Shown: in pieces, positions 55,014-61,471 of the stretch | How positions within the stretch are numbered: position 1 is the first letter of the stretch | Layout of the letters: each line of letters starts with the position of its first letter | Assembly: GCA_024400125.1 (NCBI GenBank) | Contig: JAKSNG010000003.1 | Location: forward strand, 1 to 64,000 | Reading direction: 5' to 3' | Length of the DNA: 64,000 nucleotides | Source: Paludibacteraceae bacterium | GTDB taxonomy: Bacteria; Bacteroidota; Bacteroidia; Bacteroidales; Paludibacteraceae | Notes under the pieces: generated by a model | Database searches by the model: none | Seen by the model: the letters and a program-made list of their open reading frames with translations, nothing else | Told to the model about the DNA's origin: nothing | Made by a program: the position numbers and the translations under genes

Positions 55014-56143
55014 TGTTTTTTGAATTAAAGAACACAGACTCCTCTTCCGCGGCGCGTGCGGGTGTTTTACATACGGATCATGGTGATATCATGACCCCGA
55101 TTTTTATGCCTGTAGGTACGGTGGGAACTGTTAAAGGTGTCCAACGCCGAGAGTTAGAAGAAGACATTCATGCTCAAATCATATTAGGTAATACCTATCA
55201 TTTATTCCTGCGCCCTGGAACGCAAATCTTACGTCAAGCTGGCGGGTTGCATCGTTTCGAAGGATGGACTCGTCCTATTTTGACGGATTCTGGCGGTTAT
55301 CAGGTGTTTTCATTAACAGACATCCGTAAGATGACGGAAGAAGGAGTACAATTCTCGTCTCATATTGATGGTCGTAAATTAATGTTTACTCCTGAATCGG
55401 TGATGGATATTGAACGAGAAATAGGTGCCGATATTATGATGGCATTTGACGAGTGTTGTCCAGGAACGGCAGACAAAACCTATGCGCGTCAGTCTATGGA
55501 AAGGACACATCGCTGGCTAAACCGTTGTATAGAGCGATTCGATAGTACAGATGATTTGTATGGCTACAAACAACATCTTTTTCCCATTGTACAAGGATGT
55601 ACATATCCAGACCTCCGTCAAGAGGCCGCTAAGCGCTTAAGAGATTTGGATCGTGATGGCTATGCCATAGGAGGACTTGCGGTAGGTGAACCAACAGAAG
55701 TAATGTACGAGATGATTGATGTGGTTAATGATATCCTGCCGACAAATAAACCACGTTATTTAATGGGAGTTGGAACGCCTTGGAATATTTTAGAAGGTAT
55801 TGCTCGTGGTGTGGATATGTTCGACTGCGTGATGCCTACTCGTAATGGACGTAATGGACAGATTTTTACTTGGCAAGGTGTAATGAATATGCGCAATAAG
55901 AAGTGGGAAGATGATTTTACAGAACTGGACCCAACTGGAACTTCATTTGTTGACCATTCGTACACGCGCGCGTACGTTCATCATTTAATACACGCGCAAG
56001 AAATGTTAGGATTGGAAATCTTATCTATTCACAACTTAGCATTCTATCTCGAGTTAGTGCGTACAGCACGTGAGCATATTGTGTTAGGTGATTATGGTAA
56101 TTGGGCGCATGCGATTTTACCCCAAATCATGCATAGATGTTAA
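55013..56143 (+). CDS. tgt: Queuine tRNA-ribosyltransferase
   Basis: 376 residues. Tgt exchanges G34 of GUN tRNAs for preQ1. Substrate and catalytic Asp appear in ILTDSGGYQVFSL and VMPTRNGRNGQIFT; GGLAVGEP is also present. The usual zinc site CxCxxC is not seen: the matching region reads DPTGTSFVDHSYTRAYVHHL, so three Cys are replaced. That is known for some Tgt sequences in Bacteroidota as far as I recall, but should be checked. The stop overlaps the lptG/F start by 7 bp. Confidence 0.95.
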   Translation: MFFELKNTDSSSAARAGVLHTDHGDIMTPIFMPVGTVGTVKGVQRRELEEDIHAQIILGNTYHLFLRPGTQILRQAGGLHRFEGWTRPILTDSGGYQVFSLTDIRKMTEEGVQFSSHIDGRKLMFTPESVMDIEREIGADIMMAFDECCPGTADKTYARQSMERTHRWLNRCIERFDSTDDLYGYKQHLFPIVQGCTYPDLRQEAAKRLRDLDRDGYAIGGLAVGEPTEVMYEMIDVVNDILPTNKPRYLMGVGTPWNILEGIARGVDMFDCVMPTRNGRNGQIFTWQGVMNMRNKKWEDDFTELDPTGTSFVDHSYTRAYVHHLIHAQEMLGLEILSIHNLAFYLELVRTAREHIVLGDYGNWAHAILPQIMHRC

Positions 56144-57213
56144 AACGTATAGATCGATATATTGTTGGTAAGTTCTTAGGCACATTCTTTCTTTCGATTG
56201 TGCTTATCTTGAGTATCGCTATTGTTTTTGACTTGACTGAAAAATTGGATGACTTCTATGAAGAACAATTGACAGCTAAAGAAATAATCTTTGGTTATTA
56301 CATCCATTTTATTCCGTACTATGCGAATATGTTTAGTTCGCTGTTCATTTTCCTATCTGTTATCTTCTTTACCTCTAAATTAGCAGGGAATAGTGAGATT
56401 ATTGCCATCTTAGCATCTGGTGTCAGTTATGAACGTTTTTTAATGCCGTATTTTCTATCTGCTTTTCTGCTCTTTGGATTGCAAGTGTGGTTATCAGGTT
56501 TCGTTATTCCTCCTGCTTCAGAGAAATTACTTACATTTACAGATAAACATGTGGAAGCATTTTCGTCAGAGAATGCACGAAATGTACAACTCAAAATAGA
56601 TGAGCATACTATTCTCTATATGGAGTCATTCCAAAGTCGTACGCGTATCGGTTACCGTGCTTCATTAGAGACGTTTGAAGGTAAAACTTTACGCTCACGT
56701 ATTGTAGCGGACCGTGTTCGCTGTGACTCTAACTACCATTGGCATTTTGAAAATTACACTCACCGTAAGTTTGAGGGAATGAAAGAAGAACTAATTCGCG
56801 GCTATCGTTTAGATACTATTCTAAATTTGGAGCCACAGGATATTTTTATGACAGCGGAGAATGCTCAAATGATGACCAATCCTGAATTGCGTGCGTATAT
56901 GCGTAGACAACAGGAACGCGGTAGTGGAAACTTGAATGCATTTAAGACAGAGTATCACAAACGTTGGGCAGGAACTATTGGCGCGTTCATTATGACCTTG
57001 CTTGGAGTAACAATGAGTAGTAAAAAAGTTAGAGGAGGTATGGGCAAAAACCTGGGTGTGGGTATTCTGTTGACTGCATTATATATTCTATTTTCTACGG
57101 TAAGTACCACTTTCTCCGTATCTGGAGTAATGACTCCATTCATAGCAGCATGGTTACCCAATTTTGTTTTCTTAGGTATAGGTGTATATCTCTATTTCCA
57201 AGTTCGTAAGTGA
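56137..57213 (+). CDS. LptF/LptG family lipopolysaccharide export permease
   Basis: 358 residues: three N-terminal helices (FLGTFFLSIVLILSIAIVF, MFSSLFIFLSVIFFTSKL, FLMPYFLSAFLLFGLQVWL), a periplasmic beta-jellyroll of about 140 residues, then three C-terminal helices. LptF and LptG pass LPS from LptB2FG to LptC. Which of the two it is cannot be told. It lies between tgt and a GtrA gene. Confidence 0.9.
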   Translation: MLKRIDRYIVGKFLGTFFLSIVLILSIAIVFDLTEKLDDFYEEQLTAKEIIFGYYIHFIPYYANMFSSLFIFLSVIFFTSKLAGNSEIIAILASGVSYERFLMPYFLSAFLLFGLQVWLSGFVIPPASEKLLTFTDKHVEAFSSENARNVQLKIDEHTILYMESFQSRTRIGYRASLETFEGKTLRSRIVADRVRCDSNYHWHFENYTHRKFEGMKEELIRGYRLDTILNLEPQDIFMTAENAQMMTNPELRAYMRRQQERGSGNLNAFKTEYHKRWAGTIGAFIMTLLGVTMSSKKVRGGMGKNLGVGILLTALYILFSTVSTTFSVSGVMTPFIAAWLPNFVFLGIGVYLYFQVRK

Positions 57214-57217
57214 TTCT

Positions 57218-57703
57218 ATGATTAGCATTCAATCGTTCATTATTAGAGTTATCGACTGGTTCTATCGCCCATTTAAAAGTTGGATGAGTATAGAATTATT
57301 CCGCTATGCCGCTTGTGGCGGCGGAAACCTGGTGTTGGATTGGGTACTCTATTTTATTACATACAATTTCATTATCGGGCATGATTTGATTTACTTATCG
57401 TTCCCGTTTACCATCTGCCTTACACCACATATTGCTTCTCTGTGCATCGTGTTCCCTATTACTTTATTGACGGGTTTTTGGTTGCAACGTAATATTACTT
57501 TCACGCAGTCTAGTTTGCATAGTGTACGACAACTGCTGCGTTATGTCTCTGTGGTTGCACTTAATTTAGCGATTAACTATTGGGGCTTAAAACTGTGTGT
57601 TGAAGTGTGGGCTTGGTATCCAACTCCCAGTAAAATTACTATCACACTCTTGACTGTAATAGTGTCCTTCTTTGGACAAAAATACTTCTCATTTAGAAAA
57701 TAA
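57218..57703 (+). CDS. GtrA family membrane protein
   Basis: 161 residues with four hydrophobic helices, FRYAACGGGNLVLDWVLYFI at the first and FGQKYFSFRK at the end, as in the GtrA/DPMS3 family, often involved in flipping polyprenyl-linked sugars. The ATG at 57218 is 4 bp after the previous stop and is preferred to an ATG at 57182 inside it. Confidence 0.85.
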   Translation: MISIQSFIIRVIDWFYRPFKSWMSIELFRYAACGGGNLVLDWVLYFITYNFIIGHDLIYLSFPFTICLTPHIASLCIVFPITLLTGFWLQRNITFTQSSLHSVRQLLRYVSVVALNLAINYWGLKLCVEVWAWYPTPSKITITLLTVIVSFFGQKYFSFRK

Positions 57704-57708
57704 AGCAC

Positions 57709-58413
57709 TTATTGTGCATGGGCAGTTGCCTGCTCTTGTTCCCGTTGTGCTTGCACTTCCTGCTGATGCTGTTGTTGCCGTTCCAACTCTGCGCGACGCA
57801 ATCTCTCTGCTTCTTCTTTTGGCAGTGGCTCTGTATTCATCAAATCTTGATAGATAAGCAGTGTCGCCCACGCATCTGTGGAAGCATAACGTGCTTGCTC
57901 TGGTGTAAGATGCGAATTTTCCCAATTGGTCAGTTGTTGTGCCTTAGAAATCTTTTTGCCAAAACAAATAGCAAAAATTTTCTGTAAACCTAAATCTAAT
58001 ATGCCATACTGCCCAACAAGCGACTGTATATCTACACAATTGGCAGGCTTAAAATTACGACGACGTCGAAGCCCATTCAAATCATCTTTAAATGCTAATC
58101 CTACTTTGCGAATTGTTTCATCTGCAAAAATATCTGCTAACTCTTGAGGTAAGCCAACATGCGTCAAACGAAATAAAAAACATTTCTCTTCTGTCGCAAT
58201 CTGTACTAATGCGGTTGGATAATGTATTCCACGCGTGAAAGATGGGCGTGCTTCGGTATCTACGCCAAGCACTTTTTGTGTTCGCAAGTAGCCGATGGAA
58301 TCAGCGATTTTTGATGGTTCATCCACAATAATCACTTCACCCTCGAATTGGGCGACTGGCATCCATTGGATGAGCTCTTTGGAAATCTTATGTAGATACT
58401 GATTCGGCTTCAT
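57709..58413 (-). CDS. RNase D/WRN-like 3'-5' exonuclease
   Basis: 234 residues. DEDDy motifs: VLGVDTEARPSF (Exo I, Asp-x-Glu), VGLAFKDDLNGL (Exo II) and YASTDAWATLLIY (Exo III, Tyr and Asp). No HRDC or helicase domain. The last 35 residues are a Gln/Arg/Glu-rich tail (ELERQQQHQQEVQAQREQEQ). It may trim structured RNA or DNA ends. The start at 58413 (MKPNQYLHK) is set by the promoter at 58424-58455. Convergent with the GtrA gene. Confidence 0.88.
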   Translation of the reverse strand: MKPNQYLHKISKELIQWMPVAQFEGEVIIVDEPSKIADSIGYLRTQKVLGVDTEARPSFTRGIHYPTALVQIATEEKCFLFRLTHVGLPQELADIFADETIRKVGLAFKDDLNGLRRRRNFKPANCVDIQSLVGQYGILDLGLQKIFAICFGKKISKAQQLTNWENSHLTPEQARYASTDAWATLLIYQDLMNTEPLPKEEAERLRRAELERQQQHQQEVQAQREQEQATAHAQ

Positions 58414-58423
58414 AAAAATCGTG

Positions 58424-58455
58424 CAAAGATAGATTTTTTTTTGCATGCGCGCAAA
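58424..58455 (-). promoter_or_regulatory. Promoter of the exonuclease gene
   Basis: Minus strand: TTTG (58455-58452), 20-bp spacer, TATCTTTG (58431-58424). Confidence 0.8.
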
Positions 58456-58520
58456 GAAAAATTAGGAAAGTATTCTAAAAATTGAAAAAGTTCTAAATAC
58501 GGATGTTTTTTGGCAAAATA

Positions 58521-58552
58521 TTTGCATATATGCAAATTTTTTTGTACTTTTG
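58521..58552 (+). promoter_or_regulatory. Promoter of the LytTR regulator gene
   Basis: TTTG 58521-58524, 20-bp spacer, TACTTTTG 58545-58552. The -33 box begins the palindrome TTTGCATATATGCAAA (58521-58536), the same as at aspA. Confidence 0.8.
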
Positions 58553-58579
58553 CGCGCTGAATTTAATAAATAGTTCGAA

Positions 58580-59158
58580 ATGAAGAGTACTCCAACCTTT
58601 TTTAAGTCCAAACAGAACGTGATTCTTTTGGTTTTGGTGACGGCTTTATTGACCGAATTATTTGTCATCTATATCCTTCCATTTGAGTCTAAAAAACTGC
58701 AGGTCATTACGTTCCTGCTACTATTAGTTCCATATATTATCGCTATGTTGTGGATTATCTTTAGGAATGATTCCTCCACTGACACAGATGAGCGTAAAGA
58801 GACGGAAATAGTACAAATGTTCCATTTCTACGATGAAAAAGGTGACTTAAAACTCAGTATCCGTTCGGATATGGTGTATTTGGTAGAGGCTGCGGATAAT
58901 TATGTTACCATCTTTTATCTCGTTAATGATAAATTGGAGAAAATGATGATTCGCAACTCTCTCCGTAATATGGAATGGCGATTTGCTGATTACGGATTAA
59001 TTCGATGCCACCGTTCGTATATGGTGAATATTAAGCGTATCCAAATGGTTCGTTGCCAAGACGGCGAGGTCATGCTTGATTTTGGGGATGCACGTATTCC
59101 AAATATCCCTGTATCCAAGGGGTATGCAGAGAAAGTTATGGGTGTAATTACGAAATAA
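58580..59158 (+). CDS. Membrane-bound LytTR transcription regulator
   Basis: 192 residues: two N-terminal membrane helices (NVILLVLVTALLTELFVIYI, LQVITFLLLLVPYIIAMLWI), a linker and a C-terminal LytTR DNA-binding domain (DMVYLVEAADNYVTIFYL, RCHRSYMVNIKRI, GDARIPNIPVSKGYAEKV). There is no receiver domain. Such membrane LytTR proteins act without a classical response regulator. upp follows after 15 bp; its own promoter carries the shared palindrome, so autoregulation is possible. Confidence 0.88.
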   Translation: MKSTPTFFKSKQNVILLVLVTALLTELFVIYILPFESKKLQVITFLLLLVPYIIAMLWIIFRNDSSTDTDERKETEIVQMFHFYDEKGDLKLSIRSDMVYLVEAADNYVTIFYLVNDKLEKMMIRNSLRNMEWRFADYGLIRCHRSYMVNIKRIQMVRCQDGEVMLDFGDARIPNIPVSKGYAEKVMGVITK

Positions 59159-59173
59159 TTTTGAACGAAGTAT

Positions 59174-59824
59174 ATGATTGTTAGAAATTTGTCATTAGAG
59201 AACTCGTTGCTCAATCAGTATCTTAAAGAGATACGCAGTATTGGTATTCAGAAAGATAGTATGCGTTTTCGCCGAAATATTGAACGAATCGGTGAATTGA
59301 TGGCATACGAAGTTAGCAAAGAACTTCACTATGCTCCTGAACAGGTTCAAACACCTTTGGACATGGCGACTGTGAACACTATTCAAGATAATGTGGTATT
59401 AGCCACAGTCTTGCGCGCAGGATTGCCTTTTCATCAGGGATTCCTAAATATGTTTGACCATGCAGAGAATGCGTTCTTGAGTGCCTATCGCAAAATTAAT
59501 GACCAAGGAGAACTTGAAATTGTGTCAGAATATTTGGCGGCTCCTAATCTCGAAGGTAAAACGCTTATTGTCGTTGACCCAATGTTAGCAACAGGAATGT
59601 CTATGGATGCTGCTTATCAATCACTTCTCACTCATGGTTGTCCTGCTCATGTACATCTGTGTTGTGTGATAGGAACAAATCAGGCAGTTGAATATTTGCA
59701 AAGCGTGGCATCTGATGATGTGACACTTTGGTGTGCTGCTATTGACCCTGTTCTCAATGAACATAAATATATCGTTCCTGGTTTGGGCGATGCCGGAGAC
59801 TTGTGTTTTGGCGATAAATTATAA
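59174..59824 (+). CDS. upp: Uracil phosphoribosyltransferase
   Basis: 216 residues. Upp salvages uracil to UMP with PRPP. The PRPP-binding loop VDPMLATGMSMDAAY, VLATVLRAGLPFHQGFLNMF and the C-terminal YIVPGLGDAGDLCFG are present. The start MIVRNLSLENS is reasonable; dprA follows after 5 bp. Confidence 0.95.
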   Translation: MIVRNLSLENSLLNQYLKEIRSIGIQKDSMRFRRNIERIGELMAYEVSKELHYAPEQVQTPLDMATVNTIQDNVVLATVLRAGLPFHQGFLNMFDHAENAFLSAYRKINDQGELEIVSEYLAAPNLEGKTLIVVDPMLATGMSMDAAYQSLLTHGCPAHVHLCCVIGTNQAVEYLQSVASDDVTLWCAAIDPVLNEHKYIVPGLGDAGDLCFGDKL

Positions 59825-59829
59825 TTGTA

Positions 59830-60897
59830 GTGGAAAACGAAGAGTTGACATATCTTATGGCTTTATGCGCTTTGCATATGAATAGTGTGCGGCGTATACA
59901 TCTCTTATTAGACCATTATGGAAGCGCTCGAGAAGCGTGGAAGCATGAGGGGGAGGGAGCTAACGCGGCTCTTCAAAAAGCCTATAAGGAGTTGGACTTT
60001 ATTCATCAACATCAAATAGCAATCTTTGACTATACACATAGCGATTATCCTGACCGATTGAGACAGTGCCCGGATGCTCCTCTTATCCTGTATGGAAAAG
60101 GGAATATACATCCTAATCAAGGTAAGTTTATCTCTATCGTAGGCACTCGTGCCGCATCTGAAAGGGGCAAGGAATTTACGCGGCAACTTGTGTTGGATTT
60201 GGCACAAAAAATGTCCAATGTTACCATCGTCAGTGGCTTGGCTTTTGGGGTGGATGTTGCAGCACATCGCGCAGCATTGGAAGCAGGTATTTCAACGATT
60301 ATTGTTCCTGCACATGGTTTAGATCGTATCTATCCGCCACTTCATCGACAAGTAGCTGTGGATGCGTTGGAGAATGGGGGAATACTGACAGAATATATGT
60401 CGGGAACAGAGCCCGAGCGCTTTAATTTCGTAGCACGCAATCGTATCATTGCGGGAATGGCAGATGCTATTGTGGTGGTTGAATCTAGGGCTAAAGGTGG
60501 ATCGCTAATAACTGCACAGATGGCGTGTGACTATGACCGCAGTTTATTTGCCGTTCCTGGACGTCCTAACGATTTAAATTCGCGTGGCTGTAACGAACTA
60601 ATCCGTAACCAAAAAGCTGCTTTGATTGAGTCAGCAGACGATCTTGTTTTGCAAATGCAATGGGAGGAAGAATCGGTTCCTGTCCAAACTAAAATGGCGG
60701 ATTTATTGGTTGATCTTAATGAAGACGAAAAACGACTATTACAAATACTTCGTACCGCCGAAGATGGTGTACACATCAATAGTTTGGTGATGGAGGCTGG
60801 ATTAGACTATGCCTCAACAGCATCTTCTTTAATGATGATGGAGATGAACGGACTCGTCAAGTCTCTGCCAGGAGGAATGTATCGAAGCGTGGGCTAA
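59830..60897 (+). CDS. dprA: DNA processing protein DprA
   Basis: 355 residues, GTG start. DprA binds incoming single-stranded DNA and loads RecA in transformation; it is widespread in non-competent species too. The Rossmann-like domain shows ISIVGTRAASERGKEFTRQL, IVSGLAFGVDVAAHRAAL and VVVESRAKGGSLITAQMA, then the FAVPGRPNDLNSRGCNELI signature; the C-terminal winged helix follows a linker. Confidence 0.95.
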   Translation: MENEELTYLMALCALHMNSVRRIHLLLDHYGSAREAWKHEGEGANAALQKAYKELDFIHQHQIAIFDYTHSDYPDRLRQCPDAPLILYGKGNIHPNQGKFISIVGTRAASERGKEFTRQLVLDLAQKMSNVTIVSGLAFGVDVAAHRAALEAGISTIIVPAHGLDRIYPPLHRQVAVDALENGGILTEYMSGTEPERFNFVARNRIIAGMADAIVVVESRAKGGSLITAQMACDYDRSLFAVPGRPNDLNSRGCNELIRNQKAALIESADDLVLQMQWEEESVPVQTKMADLLVDLNEDEKRLLQILRTAEDGVHINSLVMEAGLDYASTASSLMMMEMNGLVKSLPGGMYRSVG

Positions 60898-60932
60898 AAT
60901 ATCACAATTAGAAACTATAAAAAAATAATAAT

Positions 60933-61103
60933 ATGGAAGATTTAGCAAAAAAGAATGTAGGTATTATCTTAGTTTTGTTAGGTGTGTTATGCTTGTTGAT
61001 TTATTTCTTGGCTGTACCATCTAATGCTTTGTTGGTGGTTGCTTTGGTGTTAGAAGTAGTTGGTATAGGTGCCTATATCTACCTTAATAAGCATATTGAG
61101 TAA
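60933..61103 (+). CDS. 56-residue membrane protein
   Basis: ATG at 60933 to TAA at 61101-61103. A short charged N-terminus (MEDLAKK) is followed by two hydrophobic helices (GIILVLLGVLCLLIYFLA and LLVVALVLEVVGIGAYIYL) with a proline-containing turn, ending NKHIE. No family recognised. An A-rich leader precedes the start, and folB begins immediately after the stop, so it is very likely translated in the dprA-folB transcript. Confidence 0.75.
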   Translation: MEDLAKKNVGIILVLLGVLCLLIYFLAVPSNALLVVALVLEVVGIGAYIYLNKHIE

Positions 61104-61451
61104 GTGACGATAAGTCTTACTCATATCATACTTCGTGCTAACCATGGAGTTTTCCCTAATGAGCGGGAACGAGGAAACAACTTTCGGGTGAGTGTACAAG
61201 TTTCTCTCCCCGATGTGCCTGCCATCACAACCGACCAACTCCCTGATACAATCAATTATCAGGTTATATATGACACAGTTGTGCACGAAATGGCTATCCC
61301 ATCCAACCTCTTGGAACATGTGGCAGGCCGCATAGCAAATGCAATTTTGCGTGTGATACCATGTGCCCAGCACGTTGTGGTAACTATAGAAAAACAAAAC
61401 CCACCTCTCGGCGGAATCGTCGAATGGGCTGGAGTAACAATTGAGATTTGA
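61104..61451 (+). CDS. folB: Dihydroneopterin aldolase
   Basis: 115 residues starting at GTG 61104, directly after the previous stop. FolB cleaves dihydroneopterin to hydroxymethyl-dihydropterin in folate synthesis, downstream of FolE. LRANHGVFPNERERGNNFRV, INYQVIYDTV, NLLEHVAGRIA and VTIEKQNPPL match the family, with the active-site Glu and Lys. Confidence 0.93.
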   Translation: MTISLTHIILRANHGVFPNERERGNNFRVSVQVSLPDVPAITTDQLPDTINYQVIYDTVVHEMAIPSNLLEHVAGRIANAILRVIPCAQHVVVTIEKQNPPLGGIVEWAGVTIEI

Positions 61452-61471
61452 GCAGTTAGAGAATAAAAGTA

